Assembly (NCBI GenBank): GCA_022315425.1
Contig: JAIUPT010000041.1
Coordinates: forward strand, 992,001 to 1,056,000
Reading direction: 5' to 3'
DNA length: 64,000 nt
Source of the DNA: Pseudevernia furfuracea
Taxonomy: Eukaryota > Ascomycota > Lecanoromycetes > Lecanorales > Parmeliaceae
A model generated the notes under the pieces. The model saw nothing but the letters and a program-made list of their open reading frames with translations, was not told the DNA's origin and ran no database searches. Below, piece by piece: positions 22,022 to 33,128 of this stretch; position 1 is the stretch's first letter; each line of letters begins with the position of its first letter. The translations under genes were made by a program, and so were the position numbers.

Positions 22022-22983
22022 TCAAGATTCTCTTGAGCCGAGCTCGACTAGATTTCTTTCCTCAAACAATTCATAAGGCTCAGGGTTCCCTCCAGGAGCC
22101 TCGTGGAATTGATTTGCGTAGTCTACCGATTGATTCGTAGGGTATGAATTTGAAGGATACTTGTTGTCGGGAAACTGGGACAGTGGTACCTCAGAACTAG
22201 TACCGATTGAAGGAGATCGTCTTTGCTTGACCACCCTTAGGCCGATCCATATTCCTGCGATGAGAACCAATGGAATACCGACTCCCAGTCCCACGCCGAG
22301 GCTAACTTTAATGGTCTCCGTGCTAGGACTGGCAATCGTAGGAGATGTAGGGGTAGAAGATGTAGAGGTAGTGTCTGAGCTTCTTTGTGGAGGTGTACTC
22401 GAGGTCGAAATTGCGATCACGCTGGTTGTAGAGGAAGCCGATGACGTGGAGGCGGTCGACGAACTTGAGCTGGACGAGCTTTGAGCCTGATTGGTGATGT
22501 TAAAATAGTGAGTGGTGAAATTTTCGACAGTTGCCGATACAAGCCATAGGAAGTAGACAGACGAGACGCTTAGTTTTGAATTGTACGTCTGAACCTGCCA
22601 ATTAAAAGATTGCTGCCCAGCTCCACCGCTGGCGATGCCTAGACGGATTATTAGCAAATCTGAGCGTTGGGATGTTCGCCAGTTCATTTACTATAAATTG
22701 ACGCAAGCCTCAGCGCAGAATTCGATTCCAAGCTCTCCTGAAACAAGGTAATATTATATGAGTCGCTGGTTGTGGTCCATTGGATCTTTTGACTAGACCC
22801 AACTGACCACGATAAGTCCCCAACATAATTTTGATCTGGTCCGGGTGTATTGGGGAAAATGAAGAGATTGTCGGCAACATTGATGCGTGCAAAGCTGAGC
22901 ACAATGACAAACAGAGATAACAACCACATGGTGGTCATGCAGACACAAAGAGCGACTCGCAAATGCCAGCGAGAGAGCGCCAC
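22022..22983 (-). CDS. Mid2-like single-pass membrane protein
   Basis: Two exons: 22983-22692 and 22638-22022, with an intron at 22691-22639 (gtaaat...gtctag, branch-like GCTAATAA). Joining gives 302 residues. An N-terminal hydrophobic signal segment (WLLSLFVIVLSF) is followed by an extracellular domain containing DLSWSVGSSQKIQWTTTSDS, YNITLFQESLES and QSFNWQVQTYNS. This is the pattern of fungal cell-wall/Kre9-like modules that precede Ser/Thr-rich stalks. The stalk (about residues 165-215) is nearly all S and T. Then come one membrane span (VSLGVGLGVGIPLVLIAGIW) and a cytoplasmic tail beginning GLRVVKQRRSPS. The likely role is a cell-surface sensor or wall-associated protein; no enzyme motif is present. 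It is divergent from the GT25 gene at 23670. Confidence 0.75.
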
Positions 22984-23669
22984 GAGTTACACAAGGTAAG
23001 AGCAGATACAAAGTGATTGCCCGAGAAGTGGATAAGCACGAAGAAGCAGGGTATAGACGGAGAAGCTGAGCGCTGTTGGAATGTCAAGGCAGTCGTGAGG
23101 CAAATAGATTCAGCATTAATTTCTATTTTCTGCTAGAGAGAAAGTGAGGAGGAGGCACATGAAGTTACACCAGCGGCAACTTGTCAGCTCTTTAAACAGT
23201 GATAAGAACGTAGTGAAACGTCGACTCGCACCACTTAGCTTCATAGATCATACTTTACCTGCAGTTGCCCCCGGAGAAGGCCAGCCTTTTCGGTATGTTG
23301 CATTGCGCGTTGAATACCACAGCTGAAAATCTAGATCTAATTACCAGGCTTGGCTTGGCAAAGGATCGGAAGAATGTGCAAGATTTGAAAAACTTCCATC
23401 TTTGAAAATTTCTGACGTTAGAATTTATGACTGTTCGATTGATATTCTTGATATTTCTTGGTCTATCAAAAATCGAAAGTCCTGCTGAAGAGACTGATTC
23501 GTATCTGAGAAGTCTGTTTACACGTATGTTGTACAACAGTATTTGGACCATCACATTTCACTATTTGTACGAAAACTCGACCGTGTCACTCAAAAGGTGG
23601 ACTGTGGTTTCCAACACAACATATTCACATTTCCATTCACAGGGTCAATCATAATCAATTCTACCGCAG
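22984..23669. promoter_or_regulatory. Divergent intergenic region
   Basis: Separates the start codons of the Mid2-like gene (minus) and the GT25 gene (plus) by 686 bp and should contain both promoters. Open frames inside (23144-23326, 23255-23554, 23427-23654) overlap on both strands and lack motifs. Confidence 0.4.
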
Positions 23670-25149
23670 ATGTCTGTACACTACATTAGCATGCGCCTGT
23701 TCCTGACTATCTCTGTCGGTTTGCTTGGGGCCATCCTCCTCTTCTTCGCATTCAGCCGAATCTCCCCTCCGTCCCCCTTCCACTCATCGGCAAATGATTC
23801 TTCCTCGTTTGGTGGAGGTAGAAATTTACTTGAAGATGTATTCAACCAGACTCTCGGGGTGAGTACCACGCATGTCTATCGATCTCACAGTCGCCATCCC
23901 ATAAACCTCATAGAACTCTGATGTCCATACAGTTTCAGAAGATCTTCGTCATCAATCTTCCAGCTCGAACCGACCATCGAGACTCGATATCGCTAGCCGC
24001 TGCCCTCACAGACTTGCGAATCGACTATATTGACGGCGTGAAAGATGTTGATAACAAAACTCTTCCGCCAGGTGGTAAAGAAGCAAATTTCGCCTCGGGG
24101 GTGTTAGGAAATTGGCGAGCTCATATGAACATTGCTCGAATGTCAGTGTTTGTCCTCTACTTTCTCTTCATTCTATCTAGACTGCAGACGCGCTTTCTCG
24201 GGTCTTTTAATTGGCCATTAATTGAGTGTCTTCACCCAGCCTCTGTACCTAGACTCCACCGACCCCAAACTCTCAAGCATTTACTGGTTGTATGCTGAAC
24301 TGTCAAGAGCGATGACTAAGTTGAAACAGGCTGATCGAACAGAACCTCACGTCTGCACTTGTTCTAGAGGACGCCGCCGATTGGGATATTCGTATCAAAC
24401 ACCAAATGAGAGATTTTGCAAAAGCTTCGAGGCTACTGGTCCAGCCAATGTCAGGTACATCAGACACATTTCTAGATCCAACCTATCCTCAACCCAAAGG
24501 AGACCAAACGCCGCAGAGCTTCGATATCAGGAAGAATGTCACGGGCGAACCTTCCACATCTCCCTACGGGGACATCGATCGCTGGGATCTCCTCTGGGTG
24601 GGCCACTGCGGTAGCCGGTTCCCTCGGGCAAGTGACAAAAATGTACCGCTAGGGCGAGCTGTTATTTATGACGATGAGACAGTTCCAGAACCTCAGCATG
24701 CCACGATACAATTTGGAGACTCCGAACTTGTTGAAACGTACCCCGCTCACACGCGGGTGGTTTCTAGAGCATGGGCAAACGTGTGCACTATGGGCTACGG
24801 CATTTCCCTCCCAGGTGCTCGGCGCTTGCTGTATGAGCTCAGCGTGAATAAAATGACAGGGCCAACCGACATAATGCTTCGATCTGTGTGCGATGGATTG
24901 GAGGGAAGGCCAGTCCATACATGCTTGACCGTTCAACCGCAACTGTTCCAACATCATCGACCTGTCGGTTACAAGTCGAGCTTTAGTGACATCTCAAATC
25001 ACGGAGCTGATTACAACGAAAAAGCCTTTACAAGAAATGTGAGGTGGAGTACACGTGTGAATTTTCGGAAACTCGTAGACGGCTTGACGGACTACATTGA
25101 TCTGTTCAAGGATGGTGAGGAAGCAGACCCGGATCTTGGCTTTAAATGA
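23670..25149 (+). CDS. Glycosyltransferase family 25 protein
   Basis: Three exons: 23670-23858, 23933-24141 and 24330-25149, with introns 23859-23932 (gtgagt...atacag) and 24142-24329 (gtcagt...aaacag). The product is 405 residues. A type II signal anchor (LFLTISVGLLGAILLFFAF) lies near residues 10-30, suggesting a Golgi membrane enzyme. The GT25 (LPS glycosyltransferase-like) domain starts FQKIFVINLPARTDHRDSIS with YIDGVKDVD, then NWRAHMNIARM joined across intron 2 to LIEQNLTSALVLEDAADWD. The ED/D acidic motif is where family members bind the nucleotide sugar and metal. Downstream come WDLLWVGHCGS, VCTMGYGISLPGARRLLYEL and GPTDIMLRSVCDG, also typical. The acceptor and donor sugars are unknown. 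The start codon could also be the second ATG at 23691. Confidence 0.85.
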
Positions 25150-26040
25150 GCAGGTCCCGCCCCCAGAAATTCACTTTTGAGTAGTAGAATGTCGCAGACT
25201 GCTTTCGCCAATATCAGAATGAGCACATTTTCCCACCTGCTGAGGGATTGAGGCGAGGCAGGCATACATGTACACTTCGGAGTCAGAATCGGGAGTTGCG
25301 CTGTTCGACCAGGAAAGGGAGAAAATGGGCTCAGGAAGGAAGCGCCGGGGGAACAGACAAATTAATTGATTATTGGCGACCAAACGAGACTGCCTTTAAT
25401 CCCACCTTACGACCAGTATCAGGCTACCAGTGGCGCAAGGGGACCCGATACCAAGCGGCTAGGAACAGGTGGGAGGAAGGAGGCAGGGGAACACAGCCCA
25501 GACACGGGGAAATCCATCTGCAGAGACACCAATTTTAGATGATGTGTTCACCAATGAAAAATATGCAATTTAGTGATTGGTATGCAACATGTGGTACCTC
25601 CAGGCGTCAATCGTTTATTGGCTTTTTCAATGTGGCAAGAAGCCTGGCATTGAGTTCATCCGGTCCCCCTTACTTACTTGCATCAAACCAGGAGAAAAAG
25701 TAATGTACATCCGAGATCCCTTCCCGAGCGCTTAATCTTCAAATAGGAATTCATCCCTTTCGAACCCGAGATGCAGCGTGCTAGCAGCCCGAGGTGCAGT
25801 CAACATCATCACTTGCTATTTACGTTACAAGACATACCTGTCTCTAAGAATGTTCCCCTATCAGAGAAGGCCCCGCACTCATTTTCCACACGCTACATGT
25901 CCGAGGCGGTACGAAGCCTTCGCAATGTCATCGTCTTTGAAGGTTGTGATCCCATTTTGGTATTACAGACTCGGGGGTGTCAAAAGTCATTACCCTCGAG
26001 GTTTAATCGGCTATTGCTGGCTTTCATAACACTACTATAA
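25150..26040. other. Intergenic, no supported gene
   Basis: Ordinary GC. Open frames at 25248-25538 and 25771-26040 (two overlapping plus frames) lack motifs and homologous appearance. Composition drops sharply to AT-rich at about 26040. Confidence 0.45.
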
Positions 26041-26897
26041 ACACTTCTAAATATTCCACTATGAAGTATAATACACTCTTATATACGTCTATTTATAGAT
26101 CTCGTCGTTAGAAGACTATTATTCGTAAGAAAGTCAAATTCTATAAAGTTATTAATATTCGAAAGAATATCGAAAAAATAATAAAAGATATATATATTAA
26201 AAAGAATATTATATATAATATAAGTAAATGTTAAGTGAAAATAAGATAGTATTTAAGCTTTATCGATATTAAACGATATAACAAATTACGTTTTAAATAA
26301 TCTTTTAAAGTTAATTAAGTTTCGTATAATATCTTACGAGGTATAAATAATTCTATTCGAAATTAAAAGATAAAACGTTAAGTAAAATATTATTAAATTT
26401 AAGTTCACTCTCGAATTATTCGACGATATAGTTAAAAGTATATTAAAAATGCTTGAATATATAAGTATATAAGTAGCGCTCGATTAAATAAGTATTTAAT
26501 TTAAATATCGAGAAAAGATTAAAATATAAGTATAGACACAAACGTAAGAATTATACGATCGAGAATATTTAATATTTTATCGTATAAACGAATAAAAAGT
26601 ATTAAAACGTTAAGTTTATATAATAAGATCGTTTATTTCGAAATATTAATATCGTTAAAAACTTTAAAAATATATAGTTTATATCGTCTAAATAAGATAT
26701 TATAATTTATATCTCGATAGATATCTCTTATTAGAATCTAGACGTAATATTAAACTAATATAGAAAAATATAAAATAAATAAAATATTAAGTATAAAGAT
26801 ATTTATATATAGTAAAATACTAAAGATATTATAATACGTTAAGATCGATAGAGCTAGTCTAATAGAGCTAATTTAAAATTATAATATTATCTTCTTC
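26041..26897. other. AT-rich desert
   Basis: RIP-like AT block, stops in all frames, nothing recognisable. Confidence 0.65.
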
Positions 26898-27151
26898 TGT
26901 CAGGGAACGAGGCTGGAACTAGGGCTACCACTTGGTATACTTGGTCTGGTAGGGTCAGGTCTATTTACAAGACGAAAGACAAGGAAGGAAAGTGAGAAGT
27001 GGGCGCTCAGCGCCCCTATATGTGATCAGACGAAACCAACATGGCTATCGCATAAAGCGTCGCTTAGTAGAAACTCAATTGTTATTGATCACGGGCTAGG
27101 ATCAAGGGTCCAAGCACTGCTTGGTCTATGGGCTGACTTCACCCCGTGACA
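26898..27151. mobile_element. GC-rich solo-LTR-like island
   Basis: 254 bp of normal GC embedded in AT desert, beginning TGTCAGGGAACGAGGCTGG and ending CACCCCGTGACA. TGTCA...TGACA ends fit an LTR. The flanking pentamers are TCTTC and TATTC, one mismatch from a 5-bp duplication. The block contains direct words such as CTTGGTATACTTGGTCTGG and no ORF. It escaped the mutation that hit its surroundings, so it is probably a recent insertion. Confidence 0.55.
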
Positions 27152-27663
27152 TATTCTTAAAATATCATTATATTCTTATAATTAGTCTTTCGTCGCGTTA
27201 ATAACGTTTCGACGATACGATATCGCGATTATAACATTATACGATCTTAGATTTTAAAATAAAGAGAATCGATAAAGAAATAAAGAAATAAATCAAATAA
27301 TAATTAGAAACGTATCTTGTTATAGAAAATTTATTTAATACTTAAATTTTTAATAGAGACAAAAATTATTAAATAATACGATCTTATTAATCGAACGCTC
27401 TCGAGTCGAGACGAATCGCAGACGTTAAATCTAAAATCAATATAATATAATTCGAAGTTATTTTCATAAGATATTATAATAAAAAATCGAGTCTTAACGC
27501 ATTTTCTAAAAGAATCAAATCTTTTAAAAACGTAATATTCGAATCGAATATTAATTTTAAATACGCTAGTCTAATACGACTTAGCGCGACGTAATCTCGT
27601 CTATATTCGTATTATAACTTAAAGATATTAAAAAAAAAATATTCTATATTAAATCTCGTTATT

Positions 27664-28446
27664 AATATATATATAATTATAAGATAAAACTAAGTTAAAA
27701 AATCTTATATTTATATATATAGTTAATATAAATCTCGAGTAGATTACTTTTTAATTAGACTCGCTTTATTAACTCGCTAGATCTCTCGAGCTCTCTTATT
27801 AAAAAATTAAATAATATCTTCTTATAATCTTAAATACTCTATTCTCTCTATATATAATTTCTTTAAAATTTCGTTAATTATAGAACTTAGTTTACGTATT
27901 TTAACGTTATAAGAATTATTAAATTCGATCTATTATTAATAGAGTAAAGTAGAATTTTAATATCGTTACTCGATCGATTACTTCTTAAAGAATATACGAT
28001 CTCGAAAAAATATATGTATAAGTTTTAATTATAAAGACTTATTTGCGCTATTTAGAAAATTAAGAATTTTTAAAATCGATCTTATAATTATTAATAAATT
28101 ATAAGCTAAGAATTTTTAACTTTAAGAGATTAGATATTTAAGATATATTTTAATAATAAAATTCTTTTATATAATAATAAAATAATAAAACGATTAAATT
28201 TATAAATTTATAAATTATAGAGTTCGTATTCGAGCTACGTCGAAAAAAAAAAATTAATTAATTAATTAAATTATAAATTGTATTAAAAAATAATTTTAAA
28301 AAAAAGATAAAAACTCTTAAAAAAAATCTATTTAAAATTTTAATTAAATTTAATATTTTCTAAAAGAGTTTTTTATTACTTAAGTCTTAAGTTAATTTAG
28401 ATTAATTTTAATATCGTATTACGAATTTAATTCGTAAGTCTATACT
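27664..28446 (-). repeat. Dispersed repeat family D, inverted copy 3
   Basis: The reverse complement reads through the same landmarks as 58117-58985: palindrome ACGAATTAAATTCGTAA, TCGACGTAGCTCGAAT, GCGCAAATAAGTCTT and AAGATTTTTTAACTTAG near the end. It is the most heavily AT-converted copy. No coding capacity. Confidence 0.65.
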
Positions 28447-28519
28447 TATTAGTCTATATTACTTTATCTTTAAATCTTTTTATTCTTAAATATCTTTATA
28501 ATAGACTTATTTACTAAAG

Positions 28520-28995
28520 ATCGCTAAGATTTCGTTATATTTTTATTACGAATATAGACTGCATTAGAGTGATTTCGTTATCTTGACGAGATTACACGCT
28601 CTTTTGATATATTGATTAAGAAAATATACTCTATTCTATAATAAATGATAATAATCTCGATTCGATTTCGAATATAATCGATTAGTCGTGAATAGATCAC
28701 TTGACACTCGAGTTTAATAAGAATTTATAATTCTCGTATCTTCTTTAACTCGTATTAGATCTTTAAGTAATTTACGAATATCGTATTTGAGAAATTCTCA
28801 TATACGAGTGCTTTAGATCACGTATAAGAGTATACGTATTCTTTTGAAAAGTTTATAATTGTTACGAATATGAGCTGCATTAGAATAATTTCGTAATCTT
28901 AACGAGGTCACACGCTCTTTTGACGCATTGATTAGAGAAATAAATTCTATTTTATAACAGATCGCTAAGATTTCGTTATATTTTTATTACGTAAT
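28520..28995. repeat. Degenerate direct repeat pair
   Basis: A block at about 28549-28640 (ACTGCATTAGAGTGATTTCG ... CACGCTCTTTTGATATATTG) recurs at about 28862-28955 with RIP-type differences. A second word, ATCGCTAAGATTTCGTTATA, occurs at about 28525 and 28967. The spacing is about 313 bp for the first pair and about 440 bp for the second. They may be remnants of duplicated LTRs. Confidence 0.5.
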
Positions 28996-29032
28996 AAATA
29001 TATTTTCTTAATATATTTATTACGTAATAGAT
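28985..29032. repeat. AT palindrome
   Basis: An arm of TATTACGTAATAAATATATT is followed, after a short loop, by its complement AATATATTTATTACGTAATA. This could form a hairpin of about 20 bp. Confidence 0.6.
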
Positions 29033-29800
29033 ATATTTAATAAAGAAATCGAATTCTTTTCGTCTTTTATATCTAGATTTGATTAAAGAATTCTTTCTCT
29101 TAAAGACTTTTTCTTTTCGAAAATTATCATCGTAGACTTACGTCTTATATTATTATCGTAAACTTATAATTACGTCTTATATTATTATCGTAAACTTACG
29201 TTCGTTAATATTATTTTCGTATCTTATTAATTAATATTAATATTCTTTTATAATATTATTTATTCTCGTAGAGCTAATATCATTATCTTTTTAATATCTT
29301 TATATTAGATATATATTATTTTAATAGACTTACTTTTAATTATAATTGTAGACTTACGTCGTTATTAAATAGAATTAAATTAGATATAAAAGATTTCTAT
29401 TAAATAACGCCTTATCTCGAGTTATCTCGATAATAGCAATTAAAAAATAAGATTTAGTAATAGAATCGTCTTTCAAAAATAATGTTAGAGCTTATACTAG
29501 CGCTATTTGAGATTCTCGATATTTCTTTTTCGTACTAAGTATAAATTACTTTTTATAAGTCTTATTTATAAGCTTTTAGAAATAAAAGAAGAGATATATA
29601 TATTAATTACGTATTATATTAACTCTATTTATTTATTATATAAGACTATTTAATATGTAATTATTAAATATAATAAGATTTGAAAGATTTGAATTTTGAA
29701 TTTGATGAGGGAAAAAAGTAAAAAGCTATTGATTAATATCGAACATTAGTAGTCGATAGATAGAACAAGCAAAATCTGTTGTCAAACAAGAAGTAACGTC
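29033..29800. other. AT-rich DNA with short tandem words
   Basis: CTTATATTATTATCGTAAAC is repeated at about 29140-29200. No gene. Confidence 0.5.
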
Positions 29801-31563
29801 AAGAATAAATACTCTTGACGTATTCTCAAACCTCTACTTGAATGAAGATACAAACTGAAAATATGTTGGAATATTTCCAAAATGAAATACGGCCCAGCTT
29901 TTTCTCCTTCCCTTTTCCCTCTTCCTAGAGCTTTTATATTTGTACTGGATCATATGCCGTAGAGTCACTATGATTTTATTGCACGAGAGACCGCCATAGA
30001 GTCTTAATAGTTGGCACCTACCCATGACATTCTCTCGCAGGACCAATTGATGATAGCACAACTATGATGATCCAAGGCGATGTCCGCAAGCTCAGTCTCA
30101 AGTCCACACGCTACCCTCACGGCAATCTTACCACGGTCATGAGCAAGTCTCCGCGGCCTTGGTATCTATCTGCCGCAACTTCCTACATTGCTCCTTGAGG
30201 GCTTTTTTGCGAGGCCTTCTGTTTCTCCCCACCAGCAGCAGAGAACCCTCGAATACTCCATACCTCATCGATCTCTAGCAGACTGTAAGGACTTCCGAAC
30301 AAGTGTGGAAAAGTAGGCACCGACCTAGCGGAAAACTTGCACGTTGCATGGATCACATCCTTTGTTAGTCTTATATGTCTTTTTTTCACTTACGTAAATA
30401 TCTCTGTCGTCCACATCAATTCGTGTCATTATGAGTTGCCCCCCCCCCCCACGGCGCGGTTCAACATGTAGTTGCTAGTCGAAAGCTTTCTTCTTAGCCT
30501 TCTTCTAGCTTTGAATCATCGGCGATCGGAGCCACTAGGAGATTTGTGCGCTCACCTGATCTCACACATCTCTCTCGCGTTCACCTAAAGGGTCGTAACA
30601 AGCAATGACCGACAGCGTGCCAACGACCTAGCCATAATAATCCCCGATTGAGGCATTCATAAACTCAGGGTCCTTCAGATCCTTGGGAATGCTACGCAGC
30701 AACGGGCCGTCAACGCCACTAACCTAGGTGTCCGCCAGAGAACTAATCAATCTAATATAGCTTGCGGATATCGGAATGTAGAGGTAGCTAGGTATTCTCT
30801 TTCGCCGAACCGTGCCGAATCCCGAGCCTTGCCGTGGGTGCTTCAGACTACATAACTTCCAAACCCATTGCATGTATAAGCTGTGGGATACATGAAGGTC
30901 AAGCTTGACGCGCAAGAGGCAAAGAAAGTGCAGTCACGAAATACATTGTGTGAAGCTAGTGAATAGGCATCGAGAGAAGTCGTCCCTCCGATGAGAGCCG
31001 GAACTCGAATTTTACAGACTCTCAAGCTTTGATAAGTCTGGACCGGGCCTTTCAGTGGGTGCTTCATACTATTTCCCCTATCTAGTGCATTAATATAACG
31101 CATTCTACATCAACCCCGTCACGGTATCCCCTCAAACGCCCACCAGCGCCTACGCTACCTCAGCTTTTCGACGGATACTGCCATTCTGAGTATCAAGCAA
31201 GGAGACCCTTACTCGTGAAAGCTTGTTCGCTCGTGGAAGCTTGTTTCGGCCTTCCCTCGGGGGGTTCGGAGGTTGCACGTTCTTCGCCTGGGTTTTTTGA
31301 ACCAGTGGCGCCATGTGATACTGAGCCTTTCGAGAACGAAAGTATTCAAAGCTCAGTAGTGCAAGAACCGCTGACGATTCTGCTCAGCCTAGGTGATGTC
31401 TATGAATCATCATTTCCAAAGGGTGCAATGCACCGCATTATCCGGTCAAGACTGAGAAGCAATATGAAGGCCAAAAAGCCGACCTGGTAGTCCTCGTTTC
31501 CAAGTCGGAATACCAACTACAACAGTTTCAATCACCAACATTATCACTATCGCACCTTCAACC
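29801..31563. other. Normal-GC DNA without a supported gene
   Basis: Composition returns to normal at about 29800. Short open frames on both strands (29834-30061, 30183-30389, 30724-31103, 31215-31490) lack motifs and conserved appearance. An 11-12 C homopolymer lies near 30438. A short direct repeat, GTGGGTGCTTCA, occurs at 30834 and 31054. An old pseudogene cannot be excluded. Confidence 0.4.
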
Positions 31564-32486
31564 ATGCATTTTCAATCAAAAATTCTCACAGCATGCCTTG
31601 CCTTCGTCGTCACTATCAATGGGACTCCGACAAGTAGCAAAACAAGTAGTGTTTCAACCAAGCAAACTTCAAGCGCGACAACCAAGCAAAGCTCAACCGT
31701 GGCAACGAAGGTCTCATCGAGCTCTTCCAAATCTTCCTCTACAGCTCCAACTTGTATTGCTCAAACCTATGACATCAATGTTAGCCTGCCAGCCTGCCAA
31801 GCTACCATGTCCAGCCTTGCTAATCTAAAGCCAGTTCGATGAGCGCAGCGCCGTAGACGCCGCCTTGGGCTCAGCAGTCGGCATCGAAGATGGCATCGTG
31901 AGTAGACCCAACCCTTCTAAGACAATGCCCTCTCTTGGATATGAAAAGTCGTCCTCCACCAGCTCCTTTCTCTCCACGCCTCCTGCACCTCTTACAACAA
32001 CAACATCAGAAGGCCCACAGACGCTGATTTCTTCCCCCGTGCACCCAGTTCTTCAACTCCTGGGCCCTCAACAACCCCCTCAACGGCGCCCTCCCCCACA
32101 GCCCCCCCAACGTCATCGCCACCGCGGCCGAGAACCAAGCCACCAACGGGACCCCGTCCCTCACGGTCCTCTACCCCGGGTCCAAACTCGCGTCCTTCGA
32201 CTTCCACGACTTCTGGTTCGGGTGCGACGCCAACACCGTCGAGGGCGCGGCCTCGGCGGCCGTCGAATGCACCGTCGCCGTGGCGGGCTTCCGGAACGCC
32301 AAGGAGGTCGCCGTGGCCAGCTTCACGTTCACGCCGACGGCCGGGGAGACGGCGGCGACGCCCATGATCCACGCCGTGCTGCCCAAGACTTTTGTCACCC
32401 TGCAGAACGCGACGCTCGTCCAGGGCGATCCGGCGGTTCAGGTTATCCTGGCCGACGATTTCGGCGTCACCACGCATCCGTGCTGA
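31564..32486 (+). CDS. Secreted Ser/Thr-rich protein, effector-like
   Basis: Three exons: 31564-31779, 31835-31897 and 32049-32486. Introns are 31780-31834 (gttagc...agccag with branch GCTAATC) and 31898-32048 (gtgagt...acccag). All phases are 0 and the product has 238 residues. A signal peptide (MHFQSKILTACLAFVVTING) is followed by a K/S/T-rich linker (about residues 25-62) and a domain starting TYDINFDE. This continues across intron 2 as IEDGI-FFNSWALNNPLNG, then LTVLYPGSKLASFDFHDFWF, GCDANTVEGAASAAVECTVAV and VILADDFGVTTHPC at the C-terminus. The order 'hydrophobic-FD ... F-x-W ... YPGSKxAxFDFxxFxFGC ... CTVxVxG' is a secreted fungal family I recognise, but its function is unknown. Exon 3 is much more GC-rich than exon 1. 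It is the first gene after a large AT block, a position typical of effectors. Confidence 0.7.
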
Positions 32487-33128
32487 TTATGCGCCGAGGT
32501 ATTCCTGCTTGAGACTGTTGGGGTTTTAGCTTTTGCTCCGTTTTTGGCGGAGAGGAGGTGGGGGGGGAATAATGAAATTGTTTAATCTGGGAAGATGATG
32601 GGTGGTGGATAATCTGAGATAGTGAAACTTCAAATCAATGTTAGGAATCTGTCGAGAAAGATCGCCGCTACTTGGTTACTACGCCCCTCCCTTCCTCCCT
32701 CCCCTCATCCTGGGTTATTCCCACCCACTACTCTGCACTCGAGATCTCAGACAGCGTAAAGACGGACCAGCCCTTCTTTTTCTTTTCTTCTATCAGGTTC
32801 AAGGCCCTCAGATGCCATAATCATACATATCCCGACAATGTAAGGCAGTGAGACAAGTCTCTACCGGTCGAACGAGTTTATAGCTATATATCACGATCTA
32901 CCTTCTGCTCCCTATGGGCGGTCGTCGCAGCAAAAAATTGGTGGGGTGGCTGCTAAGCCGGAGCTCGGGCTTAATGTTTGCACACAGAAGACAAGACTAC
33001 GTTCAGCCCCTACACAGCCCGCTTTTCCCCCCCTTCATTTCGGAGGGCTTGAATTGATTCTAAACAAAGTCCAAAAGTGGGGATGGGAGTTATATATATC
33101 TCTCTCTTCTTCTCGGAATGTCTGTTCT
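32487..33128. other. Convergent 3' intergenic region
   Basis: Lies between two convergent genes and should hold both 3' UTRs. The open frames at 32638-32820 and 32946-33329 have no motifs, and the latter overlaps the ATP-grasp gene antisense. Confidence 0.45.

Noticed and set aside
30432..31103. Possible gene around minus frames 30724-31103
   Set aside because: Short frames joined only by assumption; a repeated phrase (GTGGGTGCTTCA) explains part of the similarity; no family recognised.
31865..32512. 215-codon plus frame and 161-codon minus frame over the secreted-protein gene
   Set aside because: Shadows of GC-rich exon 3 in other frames; they are Arg/Pro-rich without motifs, while the chosen frame has a signal peptide and consistent splicing.
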